From the NCBI GenBank assembly GCA_023384675.1, contig JAHDVK010000016.1:62001-126000 (forward strand): a stretch of 64,000 nucleotides of DNA. The letters are read 5' to 3'. The notes under the pieces are model-generated. The model ran no database searches. It saw nothing but the letters and a program-made list of their open reading frames with translations, and was not told where the DNA came from. Position numbers and translations under genes: made by a program. Each line of letters opens with the position of its first letter. The first letter of the stretch is position 1. Source of the stretch: Bryobacteraceae bacterium. Lineage in GTDB: Bacteria; Acidobacteriota; Terriglobia; Bryobacterales; Bryobacteraceae. Below, piece after piece: positions 54,786 through 62,261 of this stretch.

Positions 54786-56026
54786 AGTATCTCGCTCTGC
54801 TGCTCGCCGCCGTCGTCCTCGCCGCCGCCTACCCGCTCGATGCGTTCAGGCGCACCGGCATCCGCCGCCTCGAAGGCTACCGGCTCGCCGTCGAAGGCAA
54901 GGTCCGTAATGTGCGCCCCATCCCCAAAGGCGGCCTGCTACGCGACGCGGACATCCAGCTCCGCCTCCGCGGCCGCGAAGTGCCATTGAATCAAAAAGAT
55001 CCGTTCCTCCAGAAGGGCCTCGAACGCATCTTCGCCGCGCGCGACCCATCCTACGGAATCGCCCTGCTCGACATCACCGATCCCGCCCGCCCGCGCTACG
55101 CCGCAGTCCGTGAAAACTACAAACAACTGCCCGGCAGCGTCGGCAAGATCCTGGTGGCGGCCGCATTCCTCGACGCCACCGCCCGTGTATACCCGCAAAT
55201 CGTTGACCGCGAACGCTTTCTTCGCGAAACCATCCGCCCCGCCGACGAATTCATCCTCACCGATTCCAAGACCGCGCCGTTCTACGAACCCGGCAACGAC
55301 GCCGTCCTGAACCGCGCCCTCCGCACCGGCGACCGTTTCAGCCTCTGGGAGTGGCTCGATCACATGCTGAGCCAAAGCTCGAACTCCGCCGGCTCGCTGA
55401 TGTGGAAAGAGGCGCTACTTTTGCGCGTTTTTAGTGCAAAATACCCCGTTTCTAGCGCTCAGGAACGCGATTTTTTGCAGTCCACGCCGCGCGCCGAACT
55501 CGCGCGCCGGTCGCTTGAAACCATCGAGAATCACGTGGTGACCGCCGGCCTCGACCCCGCGCAACTCCGTCAAGGCACACTATTTACGCGTACCGGCTCG
55601 GCCCGCATCCCCGGCACGGCCAGCTACGCCACCCCGCTCGAGCTGTTGCGCTGGCTCGTGCGCATGGAACAGGGGCGTTTGATCGACGAATGGTCCAGCC
55701 TGGAACTGAAGAAACTGCTGTACTTCGCCCGCGCCCGCTACCGCTATGCCGCTTCGCCCGCGCTCACCAACGCCGCCGTGTTCTTCAAATCCGGATCATT
55801 CTTCCAGTGCAAGCCGGAGGAAGGCTTTCAGTGCCGCCAGTACCGGGGCAATGTCACCAACATGATGAACTCGGTGGCCGTCGTGGAAAGCGCGGGCCGC
55901 GTTTATCTGGTCGCGCTGATGTCGAACGTGCTGAAGATCAACTCAGCGGGTGAGCACATGGCTATCGCCACTGAAGTCGAGCGGCTCGTCGCGGCTGCAA
56001 ATAATCCGGTCCAGCCCGCCAATTAG
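54782..56026 (+). CDS. Beta-lactamase-fold serine hydrolase (PBP/class A type)
   Basis: A 414-residue protein with a signal peptide (residues 1-15) and a penicillin-binding/class A beta-lactamase fold. The catalytic SXXK is Ser119-Lys122 in LPGSVGK, the second motif is SSN (SQSSNSAGS), and the third is KSG (FFKSGSFF). No ExxxN general-base motif like that of true class A lactamases is obvious, so it is more likely a D,D-peptidase or esterase-type member than a lactamase. It carries an extra insertion near residues 215-235. Its ATG overlaps the stop of the dikinase-like gene (ATGA). A homologue lies convergent at 55943 with an 84-base overlap. Confidence 0.8.
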   Translation: MKYLALLLAAVVLAAAYPLDAFRRTGIRRLEGYRLAVEGKVRNVRPIPKGGLLRDADIQLRLRGREVPLNQKDPFLQKGLERIFAARDPSYGIALLDITDPARPRYAAVRENYKQLPGSVGKILVAAAFLDATARVYPQIVDRERFLRETIRPADEFILTDSKTAPFYEPGNDAVLNRALRTGDRFSLWEWLDHMLSQSSNSAGSLMWKEALLLRVFSAKYPVSSAQERDFLQSTPRAELARRSLETIENHVVTAGLDPAQLRQGTLFTRTGSARIPGTASYATPLELLRWLVRMEQGRLIDEWSSLELKKLLYFARARYRYAASPALTNAAVFFKSGSFFQCKPEEGFQCRQYRGNVTNMMNSVAVVESAGRVYLVALMSNVLKINSAGEHMAIATEVERLVAAANNPVQPAN

Positions 56027-56836
56027 CTTTTCGAGAATCTCGCCGCCGCGCGGATGCTCCACCAGCCCGACGGCGATGTAGCGGCGGCCGTCGTGCTCGA
56101 TGATGCCCGCATCGGCGTGCCAGTCCTTCCAGGTGCCCGATTTGCGCGCGATCTTCACGCCGGGAACCCCACTCAGCCCCTTAACGAACTTGTGGCGGAT
56201 CTCCGGCTCGGAGAAGATCTCCCGCATCTCGGCGCTGAACCGCGGATTCACCAGCTCGCCCCGGGCCATCAGCAGGAAAAAACGCGCCGTCTGGTAGGCC
56301 GTTGCCCCATGGCTGAGGTTATGAAGCGGGTCGCGCTTCCAGTAGTCATTCGGCCCGCCGTAGGCTTTGCCCAGCCAAAGCCCGCCCGCGCCGCCCGAGT
56401 CGTACAACCGGTACTTATGGCTGGTGAGGATCCGGGCGATATTCTCGAAGCCCACCATCTGGATCACTTTCGAGGCGTCGGGGTTCGACGACCGCCTCGC
56501 GACCCGCAGAAACATCTGCCGCAGTTCCGGGGTGTAGCGGAGCGCGCCTTCCGCGACCCGCTCGAAACCCGCCATGATGGCCACGATCTTCGGAAGGCTC
56601 GCGGCGTACATCATCACATGGTCGTTGACACCCGCGTAGCGTGGCAGCGCCGGATCGGTGATGTCCACCAGCGAAACCGCGAACTTGCGGGCTTCCACAA
56701 GCTGCGACAGGCGCTGCCCGGCGATCAAGCGCGTCAGCTCTTCGTTCAGATCCGGATCCGGACGAGCTTCGGCGGCGGAGAGCGTCAGCGCAACGGCCAT
56801 CAGGCCAGCGGCTCGGCACAGTCGGCAGGCAAACAC
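55943..56836 (-). CDS. Second beta-lactamase-fold serine hydrolase
   Basis: A 297-residue protein paralogous to the neighbouring hydrolase. It shares FAVSLVDITDPALPRYAGV (compare YGIALLDITDPARPRYAAV), with SLPK as SXXK (ASLPKIVAIM), SSN in RRSSNPDAS and KSG in ARKSGTWKDWH. GTG start at 56836 gives a 24-residue signal peptide; an ATG at 56800 would shorten it. It is exported and probably acts on peptidoglycan-like or ester substrates, or as a lactamase. The 3' end overlaps the other hydrolase gene by 84 bases, a convergent arrangement. The pair surrounds nothing else, so the paralogues likely arose by local duplication. Confidence 0.8.
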   Translation of the reverse strand: MFACRLCRAAGLMAVALTLSAAEARPDPDLNEELTRLIAGQRLSQLVEARKFAVSLVDITDPALPRYAGVNDHVMMYAASLPKIVAIMAGFERVAEGALRYTPELRQMFLRVARRSSNPDASKVIQMVGFENIARILTSHKYRLYDSGGAGGLWLGKAYGGPNDYWKRDPLHNLSHGATAYQTARFFLLMARGELVNPRFSAEMREIFSEPEIRHKFVKGLSGVPGVKIARKSGTWKDWHADAGIIEHDGRRYIAVGLVEHPRGGEILEKLIGGLDRIICSRDEPLDFSGDSHVLTR

Positions 56837-57179
56837 CCCCCCATCATGCCAGCCTTTGCCCGCCTGAGTCCAGTAAATCCTGTACGCCGCCTCCCGCCTC
56901 GGGCAGTACAGCGCACATCAATTCCGGATCAGTTGCCTCTGTGGGGTGAGCGGTGCCCAACCCTCGTTCCCGGACATTCCGGCATCTTCGGTTGGCGTCC
57001 CGGTACCTGGAAATCTTATACAACCTCTCTGATATGCAGCGGGATCATCGAAATGCCACATAGGAATTGTCTGGTTGAGAAGAATCTTGTAATGCAAAAG
57101 AACTAATGCTACCCTTCTATAGCCCTGACGGGCTGGGTGCACTTGCACCCGACGGTAAAGAAACAAGGAGGAGGCGTCA
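56837..57179. other. Long intergenic region with a leader
   Basis: A 343-base gap between divergent genes. The first 250 bases show no repeat, RNA or open frame of interest. The last 60 bases hold two adjacent hairpins and a strong Shine-Dalgarno (AAGGAGGAGG) for the gene at 57180. A promoter for this gene is expected in the AT-richer stretch near 57060-57115, but no box pair is convincing. Confidence 0.5.
57121..57150 (+). promoter_or_regulatory. Two tandem hairpins in the 5' leader of the gene at 57180
   Basis: AGCCC-TGAC-GGGCT (57121-57134) is followed directly by GGGTGC-ACTT-GCACCC (57135-57150). Both are perfect and would stack coaxially. The following GACG (57151-57154) can pair with CGTC (57175-57178) next to the Shine-Dalgarno, so the leader could control translation. 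I do not recognise a known riboswitch class. The two short stems could also be a REP-like repeat. Confidence 0.45.
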
Positions 57180-57923
57180 ATGTCTGTGACGGCTCTGATC
57201 GCGCGGCTCGCCATCTCGGCGGCCGCTTTTGTTTTGCTGCTACCCGCGCAGCAGCAGCCCGAGTTGCAGCATCTCATTTTCACAAAGCTGCACCCCGGAA
57301 TGGTGGCTGAATACAGGGAGATGCAGGCGACGTTCAACGCCGCTTACAAGAAGGAGGGAACGCCATGGCGGCACGTCTGGTCGACGTCCGTTTTTGGTGA
57401 GCCAGGCTATGTGACCGCCTTCCCCGTCGGAAAGATGGAACGCTACGACACGCCCAACCCCATGCGCAAAATGATGAACGACATGGAGTACGCGAACTAC
57501 CAGCAGAAGATGAGCCGCATCGTGGCCAGTTCCCACAATGTTCTGATCCGGACGCGTCCGGACCTGGGGCTTTCCAGCGGGAGGACGAAGCCCGTCCGGG
57601 CGCTGGTGACAACCATCGTCGTGGAACCGGGCAAGAACATGGAGTTCGAAGCCTTCATCCGGAATGACATCAAGCCCGCCTGGCAGAAGGCCGGTATGAA
57701 GGATGTCTGGGTGGACCAGGTCGTCATGGGCGGCTCGTCCACGGAGTATACTTTCCTCTATCTATTCGACAAGTGGAGCGAAATGGAAGGCGGCAGCCCG
57801 ATGGAGCGGGCCTTGGGCCGCGAGGCGTGGGACAAGATCCGCAGTAAGATCGCGGGTCTCGCCACGTCGGTCAAGACCGAGGTCGCGCAGTTCCATCCCG
57901 ACCTGAGCTATCAGGCACAGTAG
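57180..57923 (+). CDS. Exported protein with duplicated ABM-like (dimeric alpha/beta barrel) halves
   Basis: A 247-residue protein with a signal peptide (residues 1-22). It has two halves of about 90 residues with the same pattern: strand, PGM/PGK turn, helix, strand, aromatic-rich strand and a second helix. The first reads LIFTKLHPGMVAEYREMQA, then PWRHVWSTSV and MERYDTPNPMRKM; the second reads VTTIVVEPGKNMEFEAF, then KDVWVDQVV and SEMEGGSPMERAL. This looks like an internally duplicated monooxygenase/ferredoxin-like fold, possibly monomeric. No catalytic residue is obvious. Strong AAGGAGGAGG precedes the start. A 9-base stem follows the stop. Function unknown. Confidence 0.65.
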   Translation: MSVTALIARLAISAAAFVLLLPAQQQPELQHLIFTKLHPGMVAEYREMQATFNAAYKKEGTPWRHVWSTSVFGEPGYVTAFPVGKMERYDTPNPMRKMMNDMEYANYQQKMSRIVASSHNVLIRTRPDLGLSSGRTKPVRALVTTIVVEPGKNMEFEAFIRNDIKPAWQKAGMKDVWVDQVVMGGSSTEYTFLYLFDKWSEMEGGSPMERALGREAWDKIRSKIAGLATSVKTEVAQFHPDLSYQAQ

Positions 57924-57928
57924 TCTCC

Positions 57929-57952
57929 CGGGGCGGGCCCAAACCCGCCCCG
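57929..57952 (+). terminator. Hairpin downstream of the gene at 57180
   Basis: CGGGGCGGG (57929-57937) and CCCGCCCCG (57944-57952) form a perfect 9-base stem with a CCCAAA loop. It lies 6 bases beyond the stop at 57923. No U-tract follows, but position and stem strength suit a transcript end. Confidence 0.55.
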
Positions 57953-58172
57953 AACCTTCCGCCCTCCTGACCGCGGCGCCCCACGCTCCGCCGCGGTTGA
58001 TCCGCCCAAAACCGCGGGCCGCAGCAGAAGACCTCTGACCTTCTCTCGCTTACGACTTCGCCAAAAAGCGCAGCAGCGCCAGTAGATGCCGAATCGCCCA
58101 TCCCGCGCCGCCCGCGGAGGTTGTGTGGGCGGCAAGCGCCCGGTGAAGTAGTATTCTGCAAGGGTAGCGGCA

Positions 58173-59426
58173 ATGTTTCCGTCCACACCTCAGCCTCTTC
58201 CCGCCGGACTGCTCGACAAGCAGGAAGCGCAGGCGCAACTCATATTGAAGGACCGCGCGCTGGCGGCTTGCGCCGAGGGCATCACGATCGCCGACGCCCG
58301 GCTGCCCGACCAGCCGCTCATCTACATCAACGCCGGTTTCGAACGGCTCACCGGCTATCCGGTGGCCGAAGTGCTGGGGCGCAACTGCCGCTTTCTGCAG
58401 GGGCCCGAGACCGATCCGGCAACGGTGGAAACGCTGCGGCAGGCGATTCGTGAACAGCGCGCAGTGACCGTGGAGTTGCTCAACTACCGCAAGGACGGCA
58501 CGCCCTTCTGGAACCGCCTTTCGATCACCCCCGTGCGCGACGAAGCCGGCGTGGTGACCCACCTGATCGGCGTGCAGTCTGACGTGACGGCGGAGGTGGA
58601 GGCGAAAGAGGGGCTGCGGCTGGCGAACAGGCGGCTCGAGTCGGCGGCCCGCATCACCAAGCAGGATCTGGAGGCCGCGGCCGAGTCCCAGCAGGCGTTG
58701 CTGCCGGTGGACCTGCCCAGTTTTCCCGGGTTCCGGTTCGCTTACCGCTCCCGGCCCTGTATCGATGTCGGCGGGGATTCGCTCAACGTGCTTTCGCTCG
58801 ATGACCAGCACTTGGCGGTTTACGTCCTCGATGTGTCCGGGCACGGCGTGGCGGCGGCGCTGCTTTCCGTCACCCTGACTTACATGCTCCTGGCGCCGCC
58901 GGACCGTTCACTGCTGTACCACGCGGCGGCGGACGGATCCGGCGCGTATGCGGTCACGCGTCCCGCCGAAGTCGTGGCCCGGCTCAACCGGCAGTTTTCG
59001 CCCAATTCCCCCATGGCGCGGTATTTCACGATGCTTTACGGGATTTTGAATAAGCGGACCGGGGAATTTTGTTATGTGGCCGCCGGGCACCTGGGTCCGG
59101 TTCATGTCCGCGCGGACGCCGAGCCGCTGACCGGCGAGACCACCAGCATTCCGGTCGGGGTGCTGGCCCACGCGGCTTATGAGGAGAGAACGATCACGCT
59201 GGCGCCGGGCGAGCGGCTCTACCTGTGCACCGATGGTCTGTACGAATCCGAGAATGGCGCGCAGGAGGAGTTTGGCGTCGAACGGCTGATCGAAGTATTG
59301 GATGAGGGCCGGGCTGCTTCACTTGAGGAAAGCCTGGACTCGCTGATGGACCGCGTAGAGAAATGGCGCGGCGGGAACGGCGCGGCCGACGATTCCTCGA
59401 TCCTCGCCATCGAGCGCACCGGGTGA
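58173..59426 (+). CDS. LOV-domain PP2C-type serine phosphatase (blue-light sensor)
   Basis: A 417-residue cytoplasmic protein. Residues about 25-150 are a LOV domain with the photoactive motif GRNCRFLQG; Cys72 should form the light-driven adduct with flavin. FIERLTGY-like FERLTGYPVAEVLG and YRKDGTPFWNRL are also standard LOV elements. A coiled coil (about 150-185) leads to a SpoIIE-type PP2C phosphatase with GGDSLNVLSL, VLDVSGHGVA, the catalytic-loop STDG-like CTDGLYESEN and DDSSILA. It is likely a light-regulated phosphatase acting on an anti-sigma-antagonist. No STAS or RsbW partner gene is adjacent. It follows a 250-base gap. Confidence 0.87.
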   Translation: MFPSTPQPLPAGLLDKQEAQAQLILKDRALAACAEGITIADARLPDQPLIYINAGFERLTGYPVAEVLGRNCRFLQGPETDPATVETLRQAIREQRAVTVELLNYRKDGTPFWNRLSITPVRDEAGVVTHLIGVQSDVTAEVEAKEGLRLANRRLESAARITKQDLEAAAESQQALLPVDLPSFPGFRFAYRSRPCIDVGGDSLNVLSLDDQHLAVYVLDVSGHGVAAALLSVTLTYMLLAPPDRSLLYHAAADGSGAYAVTRPAEVVARLNRQFSPNSPMARYFTMLYGILNKRTGEFCYVAAGHLGPVHVRADAEPLTGETTSIPVGVLAHAAYEERTITLAPGERLYLCTDGLYESENGAQEEFGVERLIEVLDEGRAASLEESLDSLMDRVEKWRGGNGAADDSSILAIERTG

Positions 59427-60045
59427 CGGGTCAGGCGCGCCACCGGGCGCATCGCCCCACGACGAGTTCGAGGAGTTAGGCCCCAGGCACGGAAATACCT
59501 CCCTCAGTCTCCCCAGGAATAGTCCGGTGCCTGGGATCTAACTCCCCGAACTTTAAATCGAGACGAGAAAAAATCCTCACCGGCAGTGTTCGTTTGCCCG
59601 GCGTGTGCAAGCCCCGAACGTGAGTGAGGGGCCAGCACGCAGTCGTCAGGAGTGGGGGTGTCAACTAATTTGTGTAAACTGCCTCTCCTTGGGGTTGATT
59701 GCCACGGTTACGGACGATGCCGGATGCCAGCCGAAGCCGGGGGGCGGAGCGGAGCGACGTCCCCCGGTGCAGGCAGGCATCCGGCGCGCCCTATGCTGCC
59801 CGGGCGGCCTGCAGCCGGCCGGGGTAAATCATCTCAAACTGGAGTGCCCCTCCCTCACGGTCGGGGCTGAGTGTGGGCGAGCCCCGGAGAATCAATCAGA
59901 TATGCCTAGCGATATTCGATCCCGTATCCTTCTTCAACGCGACCACCATAGTGCCGGCTCGCCCGAAGGCCACGGATGGATGGGCAGTCGATTCTTTCAC
60001 CCACCCTCACGCTTTGCGCTTACGCGCGCCTCCGCCGGGAATGCG
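59427..60045. other. Gene-poor gap with an inverted repeat and possible mobile-element scar
   Basis: A 619-base gap between the LOV phosphatase and the convergent patatin-like gene. It holds an imperfect inverted repeat at 59472-59545. Near 59660 the stretch GGTGTCAACTAATTTGTGT resembles the terminal inverted repeat of IS256-family elements (TTTACACA...TTGACACC on the other strand), but no transposase frame or matching second end was found. A minus-strand short frame ending near 59900 (GTMVVALKKDTGSN) is unidentified. I see no RNA gene. Confidence 0.4.
59472..59545. repeat. Imperfect inverted repeat, 19-base arms
   Basis: Left arm GGAGTTAGGCCCCAGGCAC (59472-59490) and right arm GTGCCTGGGATCTAACTCC (59527-59545) match at 17 of 19 positions as inverted repeats, with a 36-base middle. 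It could form a large stem-loop between the convergent genes. It may be a bidirectional terminator or a dispersed repeat. Confidence 0.6.
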
Positions 60046-62214
60046 CTAAAAAAACCGCCCTAGCCGGAAAAACAGCCGCCGGTCGCCGCGGTCGCCCAGC
60101 GCTCCCCCGAAATACACCATCCCGATCGCCGTCTCGCCCATCAAGCCGATCGATCCGCTATGCCGCGGCTTGATCCACGACGTGCCCGCCCACGCATTGC
60201 CGAATTCATAGCTCGTTATTCCGTAAAATCGCCCAAATACGGCCAGAGATTCATTGGTCAGGGAACGCAATAACGAGCCGCCCCCGTAGTAATAATGACT
60301 GCCGAGCAACTGGCTCCGCGCCAGTGAACTCATCCGCAGCGGACCGCCCAGTTGAAACTCGAGGCCCAGCGGATCCCGGTTCATCGTCGTGCCGCCCGCG
60401 CCGGTCCCGATGAACAGCAGCCGCTTGGGCAGCATTTTCGCGTAGCTGTATTCGGTCTCCATCACGGGGAACTGCCGCTCCGCGCCGGGCCGGTCCATCA
60501 TCCACCCGCCGCGAGCCACGAACCGCGAGCCCGACCTCGGCACGAACGCGCTGTCCTGCCCTTCAAAGACAAACCGTGCGCGAATCCCCTGTTCCAGGCC
60601 GCGCTGGCGGTCGAAGACCGCCGGGCCCTGGCTCACCGCGGTGTTCCGGTGTTGCAGCACATAACCCACGCGCAGCTCTCGAAATCGCCCGAAGGCGTAG
60701 CCCACATCCGCGCCGCCGCCGCGCTCGCGCGTCGTGAAGTCGGCCAGCCGCCGGGAGCCGTCGTAGACGGGCTGTTGGCGCTCGAAGTATTCCAGCCGCG
60801 GCGCAACGAACCACTTGCCGCCTTGAATCCGGTAGTAATACTCGGTGGCCATCCGGTTGATCACGCCGATGGAAAGGTCCGTGCGCCACTCCGATGCCGG
60901 CCCGCCCAGGTCAAGAAACGTCGCGCGCAGACCGATGCCGAACTGGATGCCGTCGCCGCGGTTGGCGTCCATGACAATCGCCGGCTTGATAAACGGCGGG
61001 CCATGGTCCTTTTCATGCACCGCGAGGCGGATGCCCTCCACGCCGTCACGGCTCAACAGACTATAACTGGCGGCGTCGAAGCGGCCCATGCCCGTTACCT
61101 TGGTCAACTCTTCCTCCAGCCGCTCGCGGTCAATCGGTTGGGCCGGGTCGCTGGCGATGGCGTCGATCAGCGCATCGCGGCGGCGGGGAGCGAGGTTGCC
61201 CTCCACTTGGACCACCTGCGGCCGCACCTGGTCGGAGCGCCGCTTCGCCGCCCGCTGTTCCCGGTACTTCTGATATTCCGCCTCGGGCAGGCTGAACTGC
61301 GTCAGCATCCGCTCCTTCTGCTGCGCGCTCTCGTAGCCGCGTTCGAGCAGTTCGCGCCAGCGCAGGTAATCGGCAGCGCCCACACCCTTCAGGTCGGGCA
61401 TGAGTACGAGGTCCGCAAGTCCGAGGTTGCGGCGTTCGTTCTCAATGATCATTACGCTGAGGCTGCGGCGCGCCACGCCAAACAGCGTCGCGAGTTCATC
61501 CACCGAGGGCTGTGGCAGATCGAGCGCGACGGCGATGACGACATCCGCCCCCATTCGCCGCACCACCTCCACCGGCAGATTGTTCAGCGCGCCGCCGTCC
61601 ACCAGCAGCATTTCATCCTTACGGACCGGCGCGAAGACTCCCGGCAGCGACATGGTGGCGCGCAGCGCATCGGTCAGCGAGCCCTCATCGAACACCACTT
61701 CGCGCGCTTTCACCAGGTCCACCGCGACGCAGCGGAATGGCGTGGGCAGGGCGTCGAAGCTCTCCATCTCGCCATACGGCGCGGCGAACCGGCTGATGAT
61801 GAGCCCCACGCCATGGCCGCTCGACAGGCCCGAGGGGAAACGCAAGCGCCTCTTGAAGCCGAGCTCGATCGTGTTGGGAAAATCGCGCTGGTCTTCTTTG
61901 CGGCGGAACGAAAGCTGCCGGAACGGCGCCGACACCTGCAGCGCCTCGTTCCAATCGATGGCCGCGATGAACTGCTCCACCTCTTCCGCGCTTCGGCCCG
62001 TGGCGTACATGCCGCCGATCAGCGCGCCCATACTGGTCCCGGCGATGTAATCCACGGGAATGCGGTGCTCTTCGAGCCATTTCAGAACACCCGCGTGCGC
62101 CAGCCCCAGTGCCGAGCCGCCCGCAAAAGCCACCCCTACTTTCGGGCGTTCCCGAGGCGCTTGCGCCGGAAGGTGCGAAGCGGCGAGCAGCAGCATCAAC
62201 AAGAAAAGGCGCAT
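60046..62214 (-). CDS. Patatin-like phospholipase with POTRA and beta-barrel (type Vd autotransporter-like)
   Basis: A 722-residue exported protein with a signal peptide (residues 1-18). The patatin domain has the oxyanion glycines (GVAFAGGSALG), nucleophile Ser in GTSMGA and Asp in LLVDGGALNN, the Ser-Asp dyad of patatin phospholipases. A POTRA-like section (about 345-400, QVRPQVVQVEGN) precedes a C-terminal barrel that ends RLFFRLGRFF. This is the PlpD architecture: a passenger phospholipase tethered to a Bam-like barrel in the outer membrane. It probably hydrolyses lipids outside the cell. It is divergent from the DAHP synthase gene with 47 bases between. Confidence 0.87.
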   Translation of the reverse strand: MRLFLLMLLLAASHLPAQAPRERPKVGVAFAGGSALGLAHAGVLKWLEEHRIPVDYIAGTSMGALIGGMYATGRSAEEVEQFIAAIDWNEALQVSAPFRQLSFRRKEDQRDFPNTIELGFKRRLRFPSGLSSGHGVGLIISRFAAPYGEMESFDALPTPFRCVAVDLVKAREVVFDEGSLTDALRATMSLPGVFAPVRKDEMLLVDGGALNNLPVEVVRRMGADVVIAVALDLPQPSVDELATLFGVARRSLSVMIIENERRNLGLADLVLMPDLKGVGAADYLRWRELLERGYESAQQKERMLTQFSLPEAEYQKYREQRAAKRRSDQVRPQVVQVEGNLAPRRRDALIDAIASDPAQPIDRERLEEELTKVTGMGRFDAASYSLLSRDGVEGIRLAVHEKDHGPPFIKPAIVMDANRGDGIQFGIGLRATFLDLGGPASEWRTDLSIGVINRMATEYYYRIQGGKWFVAPRLEYFERQQPVYDGSRRLADFTTRERGGGADVGYAFGRFRELRVGYVLQHRNTAVSQGPAVFDRQRGLEQGIRARFVFEGQDSAFVPRSGSRFVARGGWMMDRPGAERQFPVMETEYSYAKMLPKRLLFIGTGAGGTTMNRDPLGLEFQLGGPLRMSSLARSQLLGSHYYYGGGSLLRSLTNESLAVFGRFYGITSYEFGNAWAGTSWIKPRHSGSIGLMGETAIGMVYFGGALGDRGDRRLFFRLGRFF

Positions 62215-62261
62215 GAATGGTTCCGGAAATTCGCTATCCCTATGCTACCCTGAGGCATTCG

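Noticed and set aside
54782-56026. True class A beta-lactamase
   Set aside because: SXXK and KSG are present but the second motif is SSN and no clear Glu166-type general base was found, so resistance is not claimed.
57121-57150. Guanidine-II (mini-ykkC) riboswitch, because of two small tandem hairpins and an ACGG string
   Set aside because: Only the first hairpin contains ACGG and it runs into the stem; the second loop is ACTT. The gene downstream is not a transporter.
60352-62253. A 633-residue + frame across the patatin-like gene
   Set aside because: Antisense shadow; the minus frame has the GXSXG and DGG catalytic motifs.
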